A stretch of 64,000 nt of DNA from Tetrastigma voinierianum (taxonomy: Eukaryota > Streptophyta > Magnoliopsida > Vitales > Vitaceae), in the NCBI GenBank assembly GCA_016808115.1, contig JAEQBH010004683.1, positions 1-64,000 of the forward strand. The letters are read 5' to 3'. Under the pieces are notes generated by a model. It worked only from the letters and a program-made list of their open reading frames with translations. It was not told where the DNA came from and made no database searches. The translations under genes were made by a program, and so were the position numbers. Shown piece after piece: positions 9,902 to 23,400 of this stretch (position 1 is the first letter of the stretch; the number at the start of each line of letters is the position of its first letter).

Positions 9902-10980
9902 AGTAAAGCAGAAGCTGTCCTGAGTTGGCAACAAAGACTTCAAATAGAGTGATGCAGGACAAGGTTTGTGAATGTAGATAAAATATAGCAGTTTTCTTAT
10001 AGCTGGCTCTAGTTCCTTTTGTGCCTTTTCCCAAGCTAGATTTAAGTGGAATTTGGTGCTGCGCTGGAATATTTACACAACGGTTGCATTACATAATCCA
10101 CAGAGATGTCAAAACTGAAAACATCCTATTGAATAAAAAATTGCAAGCCAAAGTGGCAGACTTTGGATGGTCTAAAAGTATGCCTTCTGAAGGTGAAAGC
10201 TATGTATCAACTGCAATTGTTGGCACCCTTGGCTACCTCGACCACAGGTGAAACACACCTTCTTTGCTTTATTGAAATGGTTGCTACGAGATTGATGGGT
10301 GTCTTAGCAAATGATAATATAATAAATGAAACCTGACGACAAAGTTTCTGTTGCCATTTGAGTCTGGCATTTTGTTGCTGAGCATGCCTTGTTCATTTAT
10401 ATTTGACTAGCACTTCTTTCTACATACGAAGCTAAGGCTAATCAAATTTTATGAAAAATTATCATTCAGAACAAACTCTGTTTTTCCTTTTATTCATTGT
10501 CTAAACCAACTGAGGTTGTTAGTGTGTTTTTCATGCAGATACTACAAAAACTCTGTGCCAAATGAGAAAACCGATGTCTATAGTTTTGGGATTGTTTTGT
10601 TGGAGCTTATTTCAAGTAGACCTGCAATCATAAAGATCGCAGAATTAAACCCATGCAACATAACGAATTGGGTCCGTCCCATTATTGCAAAAGGAGACAT
10701 AGGGATGATTGTAGATCGAAGGTTGCAAGGAGAATTTGAAACCAATTCTGCGAGGAGAGCTATAGAGATTGCAATGTCTTGTGTGTCATTGAGATAACTG
10801 ATAGGCCTACCATGAGTTAGTAGTAAGAATTAAGTGTATGTCTAAAAATAGCGATGGTTCATGAAGGAACTAACAGTTTGGAAGACAACCATGATTCTGT
10901 TGGTATTGAAGCTGTAATGGCTATTGAAGAAAGGTACGCATATTTGTCAAAAATGGGTAAATATAATTTAGGCAGCTCAG
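9902..10980 (+). pseudogene. LRR-RLK I-type kinase, copy 2, 3' part (catalytic loop to C-tail)
   Basis: Continuation of copy 2 downstream of the Copia element. Exon 9902-9963 reads AVLSWQQRLQI, then shifts frame after a 2-bp loss. Exon about 10056-10248 has ALEYLHNGC, a 4-bp loss just before IHRDVKTENILL, then KVADFGWSKSMP and GTLGYLD. Exon 10539 onward reads NEKTDVYSFGIVLLELISSRP to AMSCVSL, where another shift gives a stop at 10795-10797. The tail homologous to copy 1 follows, with a single 57-bp unit. Three independent frameshifts make this a clear pseudogene. Residue choices (DFGWS) group it with copies 1 and 3. Confidence 0.85.
10863..10919 (+). repeat. Single copy of the 57-bp tail unit in kinase copy 2
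   Basis: One 57-bp unit reading EGTNSLEDNHDSVGIEAVM, with the same flanks as in copy 1: KECLK upstream and a tail ending RYAYLSKMG (RWRYLSKNG in copy 1) downstream. It is the unexpanded state of the array at 1509-2194. Confidence 0.88.
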
Positions 10981-11224
10981 TTCTAGTAGAAATCCTTCAC
11001 TCTTTGGTGCATATATATTAGCTTGCATTTAGAAACAACAGTTTTCTTGGTGTAATTATTTGGGGATCACCTCTTATCTTCATTTTACAATCTCTTTGTA
11101 TTTTCAAATATGAGAATCTTCAGAAAAGAATATTATTTGAAGAGAATTTAAGATGTTTAAAGTCTTTGCTTCATTTTTTCTTCTAATCCGATTAAGAATA
11201 ATAATAGTTGGAAGCAATGTGTTA

Positions 11225-14172
11225 TCACTTGGATTCTAGTTGGGATGCAAATCCGGTTCTGTAAGAGAGACTTGTACGAGAATTTAGGAGAAAGAGAAGG
11301 AAGAAAAGAAGAAAATTAATTTAATTCCAGCAGTCACATCAATTACTTCAGTTTTAGTCCCCTCTGGTGCATTAGCAAGCTTGGGAAGATCTAAAAAGAA
11401 ATGGCCATATGGTATTCTTATTTGTCTTGTGGGATTATTTTAAGAACAACTTGCCATACTCAAGGAGCTGATTATGTACTATGATCTTATCAGCTAAATA
11501 AAAGAGATTACATGTACTATGATATTTTAAGCAATCTTGATCTTTTGAAATTCTGATTACATTTTCTTTGTGAGCTCATTAGGAAACCTGCTGGAGTGAA
11601 ACCCATGATGAAGAGAGAACTGGGAAACAGAGTTGGAAGAAATTCAAGAGGAAGTGATGGAAACCAGTGGAAAGCTGGACACAAAGAAGCAACGCCTTAG
11701 TTTTTCTGAGGTTAAAAGGATCACTAACAACTTCGGAGAGGTGATTGGATGTGGAGGAGATGGACTGCTTTACCGTGGCCATTTAAGCAATGGTGTTAAA
11801 GTCGCTGTCAAGAAGCTGTCACCTTTTATTTATCATGCATCCAAGCAATTTCAGTATGAGGCAAGCTTCTCTAAACTAGCATTTGAATAATAAACTGCAA
11901 TTCAAAATGCTTGGAGCCACGAAGTACTAACAATGAGGAAAGTGGAAGGTAAATTTTGGAAAAATAAAAAAATAGGATTAAACAATAAGTTAATTCTTTA
12001 TGTTGTAGCATGTGACTCGTATTTGAGGAAAGCATTATATATGTTGGAAAAGACGATCTTTGGGTAAACGAGGGGCTGAAGCCCCCCGTCGAGGTAACCT
12101 TATTTGGGGATAGTGAAAGTTTCAATCGTCGTTCTTGTGAATGTAGGCACACTGTCGGACCATAATAATCCCAGTGTGTTTTATCTTCTTCGTTCTTTTT
12201 ATGATTTTATCACTATTTGTTGCCACGACAATACTTCTTGTATATGTTTAACTAAACTCATTTTATTTTTTTTCTCTATTATTTAAGGACTAAGAAATTT
12301 AAAAACATGTAAAAATGTGAGGAATTTTAATCATATTTGATTTTCTTTTATATTTTCTACCATAAAACCAAACTTGAGAAAATGATTTTCCTTAGTATTT
12401 TTCTTTCTCGTATTTTCAGGGTTCCAAATGGAGCCAAAAAGTTCAACAATGACATTGTTGGGTGTTTGATGATATGAATGACAGGCTAAACTGTTGTCAA
12501 CAATTCATCATAGTAACCTGGTTTTCTCTGGTGATTTTAAACAGGTTCGAACAAGTTGCTGATTCACAGTACATAGTAATGGGAACTGAAAGAACATATA
12601 TCCAGATGTCGAACTCACTTGCTTTTGAAAATTTGTATTTTTTCGTAAACCAGAGTATCAAACTATAAGAAAACAAGATTAGAAACTGTATATTAGAGAT
12701 TTTAAGTTTTGTACGTGCCATAAGTGCAGGTGAAGTGAGTCTGTCTTGGAGTTGGGAACAAAAGGCTTCAAATAGCAATGGAGGCAGCACAAGGTTAGAA
12801 GATGAACATAAGATTTTTTTTATATATAAACCACTAGTTCTATTCATATTTTTCACCCTCAATTTACTGAATTGGAATATGATATGTTTGTAGCACTGGA
12901 ATATTTGCACGATGGTTGCTATCCACCCGTAATTCACAGAGATGTTAAGACTGCCAAGATCTTATTGAATAGAAAGAAATACAGCAAAGTATCAGGTTTT
13001 GGAATTGGTCCAAAAATCAGGCCCTATAGAAAAATTCATCTCATGTCAAATACCTTTGTTGTTGGTGCTTCTGGGGTACATTTACCCTGATAAGTAGTAC
13101 TCTTTCTTAATGCTGTGCCATTACATTGATAATTTTATATTACCATGCAAGAGGAAAGTTTGACCCACAGAAGGCATGTAATGTACATATGTACAAAGAA
13201 ATAATCCTTTATATATGGACTTTCAAACAGCAAAATAAATATTTAAATAGCAGTAGGCGGTTTGGAATCCATGATTTCTTGCGAGGAAACCATGTTAAAC
13301 TACCAATTTTTGTAAAAGTTCAAGCTTGTAGGATTTAGGTTCAATATGAGTATTATGATTCTAATAAACTTGTACATGCCTATTCAGTTCTCCCATGTCA
13401 TTATTATTGAAATCTATTCGCTTTGCATATCATGTTGTAGTGTTATGTTATTACAAGTTCAAGTTTGGAACCTCCCATTTCCATCCCACCCTGAATCCTT
13501 GAGCCAGGCCTCAAGGGTTCTCCCATGTCATTATGAGTACTCCATGAATTAAGCATAAGTTGCAACATGGATTAGATCTATATATTACCTAATAGCTATC
13601 ATGACCTTCCAAAAATATTTCATCTTCACCATCATCACATTCCACAAATTGGGTTGATTTCATGCTAAACATTTGGAAACAAATTCATCATAAAGTCAGT
13701 AAATATCCACCAGCCAATTTGTTTTTGTTTTCTTCTTTGTCATTCATGATCCTTATGGATTTTCTACCATACTACGTTTTATGTGAGTCAGCTAAAACCT
13801 ATACAGACAGGCTAAAAGTGATGTTTATAGCTTTGGGATTGTTCTTTTAAGGCTTATTTCCGGCCGGCCTGCTATGGTGGAAGAACGACAGGCGTATTAG
13901 TTAGTTCCTTCCATTTTCAAAAGAGCGAAAATCAGGTGTGTGTGGATCCAAAGTTACAAGGAATCTCCAATACTCACTCTACCTGGAGAGCTGTAGAGAC
14001 AACAATGTCATGCATACCATCAAGCCCCATAGAAAGGAAAACTATGAGTTATGTAGTGAGTGAATTGAAAGAGTGTCTGAAGCTGCAGGTAGAGATGAGT
14101 GACACTTCAAGTACTATAGGAATAACCATTACTCAACCTATTGGAACTGCGATCGGTCCTCGAGCAAGGTAG
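11225..14172 (+). pseudogene. LRR-RLK I-type kinase, copy 3 (degenerate)
   Basis: Third tandem kinase module, again starting at a TM/juxtamembrane-like exon (about 11270-11370) with no ectodomain. About 11630-11860 gives LSFSEVKRITNNF, altered G-loop VIGCGGDGLLYRG and VAVKKL, with a GC donor. 12485-12550 is a short, broken version of the LLxxIHHxNL exon. 12730-12793 is shifted. 12894-13088 has ALEYLHDGCYPPVIHRDVK but DFG is changed (SGFGIG), and it ends in a stop. About 13800-13900 reads AKSDVYSFGIVLLRLISGRP and then a stop. 13936-14172 gives subdomain XI and a divergent tail without the 19-codon unit. The most eroded copy of cluster A. Confidence 0.8.
12282..12440. mobile_element. Partial MITE-like element, family 1, in intron of kinase copy 3
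   Basis: AT-rich stretch ending ggttccaaatggagcc, sharing internal motifs (ctaagaaa, ttttccttag, tttctttctcg) with the elements at 43447-43709 and 48080-48392. Boundaries uncertain. Confidence 0.4.
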
Positions 14173-14734
14173 AAATATCGGCTAGCTAGTAATATTTGTT
14201 GGTTTGTGCATACTACTATTGTTTGTTTCATTGATAATTCTGAACTTTCATGAACGCTATGTACTTTAAATGTTGATGTTCTTGCCTTTTTGTTGTAATT
14301 TGAATCCTTTATTTTATGGTTAAGTCTCTTTTGAAGAAAAGTTTAGAAAGGAATGGATGAAGGTAGGGATTGTGTATATTTCACATCCATGGAAGTGTGT
14401 ATTTGCATTATAGGAAATACAATATTTATTCTTCTTTTTTATTCTCTTAAGTCGGAGATTTTATGCTCTTGAGCTATGTTGGATTCTACTTGAGTTTGAT
14501 TCTTGGCGTGCCCCTTCAAATTAACCAGTCTCTCTGGTTGAGGACGAACATTCAATTTGTCCTTAAAAACTTGAATGGTAGTCTTAGATAATGACAATAA
14601 TATCAGTAGATTGAGATAAAGAAGGAATGTCTGTCTTGTACTACCTAGTGATAGTTGAGCTAAATGTGTTTCGATCTTGAATAAATGCAAGTTAATATGT
14701 AAAGGACATTAACACTATCACAAGATGATTGTGC
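14173..14734. other. Intergenic stretch, no gene recognised
   Basis: Follows the end of kinase copy 3. AT-rich, with no coding pattern or repeat that I can support. Confidence 0.4.
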
Positions 14735-15510
14735 AATATCAATAGGAAATGTAATCAATGTTATTTCAGTTATGGTGGAATACATAAATCAGTATTTGGT
14801 TCTAACTCTGGAGTTAAACACACTAGATTTCTAGTGTTTCTTGTGCTCTCAAGAAATACAATTAGGTACTAAAGAATGTACATAAGCTATTGATGTGTTT
14901 CCTCATTTTGGTGCAGTAGCCCATTCACATCACCAAAGTACAAAAGGTTAGCAAGGACTTAAAAAAATATAATGAAGACCAAAATGTTGATATGTAATTG
15001 AGTATAGTTTTATTCCTTTATACATTAATCTTGCAACAAAAAAAATTTTGTTATAAACTCTTATCTTGTGTTTGGTTTCAAAAATATAATGAAAGAAAAA
15101 AATCCTAAAAAAATGATTTTGTCTATTAAAATTATCAAAAAAAATCAAATATCATCGTGTTTAAATTTACATATTTTAAATGATTTATTCTTCATATTGA
15201 TGAGTTAAAAAAATAACAGTAGTTTGAAATATTAAATACAAATGATATAGCGGATTTAATTCTATTTTTATTTATTTATTTATTTTTTCTACTTTTTCCT
15301 TTTGTTTTTTTTTTCTTTCTCTTCCATTTTCCCTTTGAGAAAACATAGCCTTAATGTTCATGATGATGTCATCATTAGGTACGGAATCGGTAGCATATAA
15401 TTTTTCGAACAATTGACATGGTAAAGTCAGGTGCAATGCATCTCCCCCACCAGTACAATTGTAGGAAATTTCCTCATCATTTTTTTTAAAAGGAAGACTT
15501 TTACACGTAA
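14735..15510. repeat. Segmental duplication, copy A
   Basis: Matches 16085-16790 in order over about 0.75 kb: aaatgtaat...ttatggtgga, ctctggagttaaacacactaga, tcaagaaatacaatt, cccattcacatcaccaaag, a family-1 MITE-like block, then ttaatgtt...gcatataatttttc, caattgacatgg and ggtgcaatgcatc. Copies differ by many substitutions and small indels. Confidence 0.8.
15068..15350. mobile_element. MITE-like element, family 1, within duplication copy A
   Basis: Starts gtgtttggttt and ends gaaaacatagcc, a loose terminal inverted repeat. The interior is AT-rich and about 280 bp, non-coding. Its equivalent in copy B is at 16354-16652. Confidence 0.55.
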
Positions 15511-15519
15511 TATTAAGTC

Positions 15520-15832
15520 GGGATAAGGTGCACAAATGTCTTTAAATTTTATGAATATATTCTATTTTGCTTTTAAACTTTTTTTAGGTCTTAATATATC
15601 TTAGACGTTTACTTCATGTCCATAAATCTGTCTCGTTAAAAGTGGCAGTATTAGAAGCTTTTTGACATGTCTGAGATGTTTAATGGGTACAACGGCGTTT
15701 TTAACATCGTTTGTTATTTTAAATAAACATGTTGAGTTATAAAAGCCATATTAAAATATCTTGAATGAAAAAAAAGTTTAAAGACAAAATAGGATATGTA
15801 TAAATCTTAAAAGCATTTGTCCACTCTATCCC
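15520..15832. mobile_element. MITE-like element, family 2, copy 1
   Basis: 313 bp with terminal inverted repeats GGGATAAGGTGCACAAATG and GGGATAGAGTGGACAAATG (the latter read on the minus strand). The interior motif ctattttgc...ttttttaggtc recurs in copy 2 at 47410-47737. No coding capacity. The superfamily cannot be fixed without target-site data. Confidence 0.75.
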
Positions 15833-16084
15833 CCACTAAGCCATCATACCGACTTACGGAAAGAAGGTGATCATATGCCATGACAATAATTGGAAATGGC
15901 TTTTAAATACCCTTGCCTGTCATGGTAGTGACTCAATGGGAAGACCAAGTCAATGATATGAAATCCATCCATTTTAAATCTATTTTCAATCTTTTAAAAG
16001 AAAATCTTTTATCCTTCTAAAAAGAATATTTTTAAATTTTAATATGTTGTCACTCTATTGTGTCGAGGGATACGAATATCATGA

Positions 16085-16790
16085 AGAAGAAATGTAATGG
16101 ATGTTAATTAAGTTATGGAGGAAGCCATAAATTGGTATTTGATTTTAACTCTAGAGTGAAACACACTAGATTGTTTCTTAGCATAACAAGAAATATTGTT
16201 TCTTAGTATACCAAGAAATACAATTGGCACTAAGGAATTTTCCTTACTTTGGTGCAACTTACAAGTATAGCCCATTTCACATCACCAAAGGTGGATTTAA
16301 ACAATATAATGAGAACCAAAATGCTGATCTCGTCATGAGATAAACTCTTATATGTTGTTTGGTTATTGGAAGTATTAAGGAAATAAAAATGTTAAAAATG
16401 AATTTTCTTGTAATAAAAAATATCTAAGTAAATAAAATATAAATTATATTACATACAAATTTACATATTTTAAATTATTTAATCTTTATAAGTGAATTAA
16501 AATAACTAACATTAGTTTGAAATAGAAAATAAAAATAATTTAACAGATTTTACTCTATTTTATTTATCATCATTTTCTTTCTTTCTACACTTTTCCTTCC
16601 TATTTTTCCACTTACATATTTTTTCCTCAATTTTTCACAATGAAACATAGCCTTAATGTTGTGGATGATGTCTTCATTGGCATATAATTTTTCTAACAAT
16701 TGGCATGGTAAAGTTACGACGAGGTGCAATGCGTCTTCCACCACAAGTACAAATGTAGAAAATTTCCTCATGTCGAAACATTACTCAAGT
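16085..16790. repeat. Segmental duplication, copy B
   Basis: Partner of 14735-15510, in the same orientation about 1.3 kb downstream. In the last 150 bp, a 15-bp and a 6-bp difference between copies (near 16675 and 16715) keep a multiple of three. Confidence 0.8.
16354..16652. mobile_element. MITE-like element, family 1, within duplication copy B
   Basis: Starts gttgtttggtt and ends gaaacatagcc. Same internal motifs as 15068-15350 (acatattttaaat, gtttgaaat, ttttactctattt). It probably predates the duplication. Confidence 0.55.
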
Positions 16791-16859
16791 AATTCACTAT
16801 CACATATTGATGTGATATTATCACACTTTGGGCTTAAAAGCATCTCGAGGGGCTAATTT

Positions 16860-18194
16860 AAAACCGCTTTAGGCTTTTGTAGTCGTTGTTAAATATTGTC
16901 TGCTCGAAATTTGCATTATTCCATTCTGCCATTTGGCTAAAATTTCTTTATGGTTAGAGGCGAGCGGTATTACTACGATTTTTGCTGCTTGACACTCAAA
17001 GGCTTCATCGCAAGAAGATCGTGGTTGGAGTGAAATTGAAAAAGTGGTTAGCTAAAGTAGATAATGTAATACAAAAAAATATTTTTGCTAGCTAATTTAC
17101 ATAGCTCCCTTAGAGATACTCTAGCCTCGTAGTTTATTTTGAGGCTTTTAAAGAGCGTCATGTCGATTGGATGTTATATCTTTATATATTCATAAGTCTT
17201 TCCATTACAGCTTGATATGGGACTTGTGTGACTTTGGGTGTACATCAATAATCCTCCACGAACAAAGTTCTATAGTCTCCTCAAGCAGTTTCCTTGTCTT
17301 TCGCTACGTTAAGGCCTTGCGCGCCACGTGAAGCCTGCTGCTTAGGAAATTTCATTGCTTACCATACCATTTTGCTTGGCTTCCACCTGAGTTAAGCTGA
17401 ACGACTCTAATACCTTGTTGGGAAGCGCCGGATCCTTTTCACCGCCTACGTTAGTATGATATTATCAAAACTGGAACTAAACCATAATGGTTTGTTTTTA
17501 GAACTCACACAAGGCCTCATACCAATTTAGATATTGTCGCATTGCTTATATACTCATAGTCATCTCATTCCTAACCAATGAGGGACATTATGAGACTTTG
17601 GGCGCGCACACCCAACAATCCTCTCCTCGAACAGATATCCACTAAGCCTCTCCTCAAACAAGGATTTTTTTTGTCTTTCACTGCGTTTGGGCACACGCCT
17701 TACATGAAACACCACCGATAGGCGCGAGCGTGTTATATAAAATAGTACGCCTATGTCCGCAAGTGCACGTGTCGCCTCAAGTAATATAATGAAAGTATGA
17801 TGTTATCTCCACGAGTTAAATCTTATTAGAAATTAGAATAGTCATAACTTTATTTAGATGATGTAAATCTAGTTTGAAAGACAAAATAAACTAAACAAGC
17901 ATGCAAATTCCTAAACTACAACGACTTAATAAGGACTAAAAAGCCTTAGGGCATAGATTTCAACTAAACAATCCCATATGGACATCCTAACTCAATCAAT
18001 CAATGTTTATTTTCATATGAAGATGGAAATTTACTTTAAATGTATATCTCGAATCTCTCAGAAACATCTGCTTGTATTCACGCCCAGAAAAGGTTTTATT
18101 ACATCTATCCTAAAACATCATAACTAAGGATGATGTAATTATAGAAATCCCAAATTCCACACAATCTCATTTATATCTTTATCTCATGATATGG
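16860..18194. other. Intergenic region with a degenerate dispersed repeat
   Basis: No gene seen. Two weakly similar stretches, about 17180-17345 and 17545-17730, share the order ggg/gac...gactttggg...caaca/aataatcctc...gaac...ctcctcaa...gtctttc, with runs of ggcgcgcac type. This looks like two decayed copies of one non-coding repeat. Confidence 0.45.
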
Positions 18195-20411
18195 GTGTAA
18201 CAAAATTATCTGTGTGGTTTATAACGTGTTTTGGGTATAATAAAGTATATGTATATTTTGCCGAAATAAAATAATGCTAAAAGAAAAATTTTGGAAGCAG
18301 AATTATCTGAAAGACAAAGGGTAGATCAGGGTCATTACTTAATTTAGGATTGAGTCATAATTTAAAAATATTAGGGCCAAAGTGGAATTAACATATTGTA
18401 ATTGCAAATAATAAGAGTGATGGAGGGCTAAAAAGTGCAAATAAAGGAGAATTAACTATAAATAGGAGGTGAGAGCAAAAATATCTCATCTTTGGTCTCA
18501 TTTTTGGAGAGCAAACGTGAAGAGGAAGAGAAGAAGAGAAGGGAAGAGGAAGAAGAAGAGGAAGAAGAGGGAGGAGCCAAGAAAGGTAAGGATTTCTATG
18601 ATTTTTGGTATGGAAGTCTAATTTTTGTATGGAATTAGTATGGTTTTGGGTATGGAAATCTACCTAGATTTGTATGGAATTTTGTATGAAACTTTGTATG
18701 AATTGTATAGAAAGTAGGGATTTTCCCATTTGTGGGTTAGAAATTAACCACACATTTTTAGCTTTGATTGTGTTTAGGTTTATTGAAACCCTAATTGGTA
18801 GAAAGATATGTAAAGATAGGTATGGATGTTCTTTTCTAGAGGGTTTTGAGGAAACTACTCTAGAATTGAGTGTGTTCGGGTTTTAGGAAAACCAAGATTG
18901 TTTAAGATATGTCATATCAAGGAAGTCCCTTGAGTTGATTATAGTCCATAGAAGTGTTAGAATTTTAGAGTGAGTTTTGGGGATTTTCAGGCGAAAAAAC
19001 CCGATATTTCTTTGCTCTTTCTTTGCAAGAAGTCTTTGTAAGTTGCTGATTTCTTCATGGCTTGCAATTTGCACAACTCCTTCGTTAAGACTTCGATTTG
19101 GGTGTTGGATTATGGAAGGCTCGGTGAGTCAGAATCCCAACCATATGCTGTTAATGGCATTTGGTGCCCACACATCTTTGAAAATTCAATTGTTGTACCA
19201 AGTGTACTAATCGCTTGGTTAAAGTTAGTGGAATACATGGTAAGAAAGGATGTAGATATGAGCAGAAATAGAAATATGTAGATTTGATATGTAAAAGGGT
19301 ATAGATCAGAAAAGTACCTCTGGTATCAAAGGAAGAGTCTCTGTTATTACTCCTAAGGAGATAGAACGATCGATAAAACGAAAAAGCATTACAAGTATAG
19401 GAATGTATAGGTATAGGTCATAAGATATAGTTAATGCATGATAAAATTACACATGAAGATATAAGTTAATAAGATATAGATGTTACAGTAGATGACATGA
19501 TATGAATATAGAGTATATGATATGAATATATGATTGTCATACGTAAGCGAATAGATGGAACATGATAGGAGCATGGATAGGTAAGCATACATGATAGAAA
19601 TATAGAAAGTACTGAATAAATTTAAATCGTAATAGAAAGCATAAAGGATATGATGTAAATGATATAAAAGGGATATGAATGATAAAGATATATATGAATA
19701 TATGAATCTGAAGTGCATAGATGCATTCATGATATATGATAAGATTACATATATGATACGAAGACAAAACTAAATGATAGAAAAAGATATGAATATATGT
19801 ATTGTAAAGAAACATGAGAACAATAATACGAAGCTAAAAAATATGTGAAGGTATTACAGACGAAATAAATAATAGTGTATATCTCATCGGCATATGCATG
19901 ATAGCAATAGTTATTAAGTGTAGATGAGATATGTATAGAAAATGTAATAAAATGGATTGTCTGCTTAGAACCTGGTAGAGGATAGATGGACATGCCTATT
20001 AGGGAAAAACAAGTTTGCGACATCTTGATCAATTGGCACTTGTTTGGGTCATTCTGGCCCGCCGGTACATAGATGGTCGTTATGCCGTCTGATGATAACG
20101 GCGCCTTCGGGCCTTTATAGACCCCATTTGTTTACGTGCAGGTGAGTCTGAGCGCAACCAGGACCCTTATAGTTTCGCTGTATCCGGCTTCTAAGTTTAT
20201 TGCCGACATGAAACATAAAACAAATGAGTATATGCACATGATTCGAAAATGATAAAAGTACATGACATGATATTGACATAGCATTGCTATGTGATAATAT
20301 ATGTAAATAGTGACAAGTATATATTAACAAAAGCAAGAAGAAAAAATATAAGCGACACGAAATGAAACATCGCATGATAAGAAAGTATGTAGCTGACGGC
20401 ACGGAGTAGGG
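18195..20411 (+). mobile_element. Long LTR, plus orientation, left part
   Basis: Starts TGTAACAAAA. It has a TATA-like box (tataaata, about 18456), a GA-rich leader (18510-18580) and ttttggtatgg/tttgtatgg motifs, the same order seen in the LTR at 29640-31719, then a long purine-rich stretch of tatgaa/gatat motifs (19250-20400). No reading frame of interest. Probably one LTR interrupted at about 20411 and resuming near 23569. Confidence 0.6.
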
Positions 20412-23400
20412 TGTGTGAGGGTCTTTTTACTTAGTAACTGGGACTCTTTAACCTTTTCTTCTCAGGCGACACGTGTCCTGGTACCTCATTCCTTATGCAC
20501 AATTTACGTAATAAGCAAAAATTCTTTTACATATATATTATACTATACCACCATAGTAGCATTCATTATATTCTATACACATACTAGAGTCCTTTACTTG
20601 TACTATTACAATTTTGCCTATTACAAAACTATACATATAAATCGGAGATTACGGAATAGTGCGGTGAACACATATACGAGATGGCACGTGCTGTGATGTG
20701 GGATGTCTGTCACCACATCCTTGTCATACCTTACGTACCTACACGGATTAAAAACCGGTGCTAAGCTTTACGCTTAGTGGGAAACATATACATGGACGAC
20801 CCAATAACATTGATCGTCGCAAGCTTCATCGTATACTTAATCTATTTCATATTATTTCTTATATCATATTCTTTGCAGTTTCTGCCACTGTGTTCATTTC
20901 CTTTCATGTTCATATATTGTGCATGTATCATATACTTTCATATCTCGTATACTTTCATATATCTTATACTGTCCTATACTTTTATCTACATTCTTATACT
21001 TTTCATATACGATACTTTTGTATCCTTTCATCTGTCTCTTTCTGTTTCTATTCTTTTTCATCTTCCCAGTTCTATGACTTATTCGATTACACATGTACTA
21101 TTACATATATCATTTCTTATCTTGTACCTATATCATATCTCCTTTCATGTAGAGGCTACGCCCATGCTATGCTGCCCGTTTCTTACGTATTGTTTTATCA
21201 TATATTTTCTTATACAATCCCATATTGTCATATGCGCTTTTTCACATTTGCGTTTCCTCGTATAAATTGGCATTAAATGTGATTAGAGAGAGAATCTCGT
21301 CGTGTTTGTCATTACTTTATATTTTTCGTCTTGTACTTTTCATATACTATACTTCCTATGATTTTCATATCTTGTGCTTTCATATCTTTGTACTTTCATA
21401 TAATATGTCATATACATTTCGTGTCATTGACACTTTATTCCTTGTACTTGTATACTTGTCATATACTTTTCTCTTTTATATACTGTATTTGTTCATATAT
21501 TTTTCATGTATTGTACTTTGTACTTTCCATATACTGTCATATACAATTCTTTGTCCTTTTCCACACCATTACTTTCGTAGCACTATGTACTTTTCATATC
21601 TTTGTCATATTTAATATCATAAATGCTTGGCTACTTTACCTCGCATTCTTTATGCTTGTATACTATCGTTGCGTAAGCGGTGCTATGCTTCCCATATCAT
21701 GTCATATATTCTATACATTTCATTTATATACTTGTCATTTTCTTTTAGGTTTCATGTTTTGCAAATACCTTAGAGCGGATACGAGGAAATAAGCGCGCCA
21801 TGCAGAAAGTACTATCGCATGCAGACAGGTGATGCTGCATCTGTATATGCGAAGGTATACGTGACATCTGAGACAGACTATGCCATATACTATGTGACCT
21901 GACGAGTGGTATAATGATCGAACGGGATCTATGTCATCGACCAACGGGGCCTCGATATACGTAAAGCATTATCTTCATGTATTTATGTCCTGTAAATGCT
22001 GTCTGTCACTCTCTTAGGTTCTAAACCCAGACAATCCATGTGTATTTTGTGTTCGATTACTATCTGCGTATTCAGAATAAGTATTTTTATCCGGTAATCA
22101 TATGCGATATTACTATGATTACTATCTGAATTCGTTTTAATATTGTAGCCTATATAGCTATTCTCATATTTCTTCTTTCTGATAATGTATATCTGTTTCA
22201 TATATGTACATTACATATCACATTTCGTTCATGTTTTAGCTATTCATATTCCATCTATTCGCTCTTGTATTCATATCATGTTCTATCATATATTCATCTC
22301 GTAATTTAGCATATAGCATTTACGTATAGCACATCGGATCATATCTACGTAAATACTTATAACATCTTATATGCGTAACTTATATCTTCTTATACTCTGC
22401 TCCAGTATCGTATCTTTGCATTTTAAATATATCTTTCCTTGATTTAATGTATTCATAATTATTTTACTATACATGTAACTATTTTTACATCTTTGTGCAT
22501 TTCTAGCATGTGTTGTCATCATTATACTTCCTAATTTCACGTATTTCTATAACATTCATTTCATATATTCCTATATTCATATCATTCATCTAATCATATC
22601 TATCTAATATATTACATATATATTAACTATTTTTATCTAATTACTGTATCCTTCAATACGAGTTCGGAATTTTGAATCCCGTCACAAAAATTTCTAATAT
22701 TGATCCCAAAAATCTTGGGACTAAATCATAACTATTAGGCCCGACGTCTATCTTGAATTTACATGGCTTTTATCGCAAACATGATGCAGTAAGGAAAATT
22801 TACATCGCCGTGGAGTTTGGTAAACTCGAGATTTTTGGCTCTTGCGCGTAGGCTCGCGATCGCGTGAATCGACTACTCTGCTTGCGACCGGTCATTTGTC
22901 GGAAGCTGGTAGATGCGAGAAAATACCCAAAAAATTAGGATTTTCCGAATACCCAATTAAAATCTCAAACAAAATCCTTTGTTTTTAGTCTTTACGCGTG
23001 TAGCCTGTCGAGTAAAGCGCTTTTCATTTTGCCAGAAACGAAATCAGGCGATCCAATTTCCATATATCGAAGAGAGAGCGAGAAATAAATAAAATAAAAC
23101 TCACGTTGCTCCGTCTCTGTTTGAGACAAACGTTAAACGTTTATTTATTTATTTATATTATTATTTTATTTTATTTTTATTTATTTTTAAGTGGGACCCA
23201 TATGTCAGCTTTTTCTTTATTTTTGGTCAGTTTAGGCTGCGAAGCAGTCGTTGTCCGGTTTTGATTTCGTTTATCTAATTGAATATTCTTTAAATATTTG
23301 TCATTTTCGAGATTTTCTAAATCCCAGTTTTCGAATTCGCTCTACACCCGTCTTTGAAATTCGTAAAATATTACGTATCTCGGAATTTAATGAAATCGAT

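Noticed and set aside
12072..12085. GGGGCT-ga-AGCCCC hairpin in an intron of copy 3
   Set aside because: A short perfect stem but isolated, with no further structure or T-tract; too little to call a functional RNA.
19430..22200. Many open frames rich in Tyr, Ile, Phe and Ser on both strands
   Set aside because: They follow from the tatgaa/catata style low-complexity sequence of the LTRs; no domain, conserved start or codon pattern.
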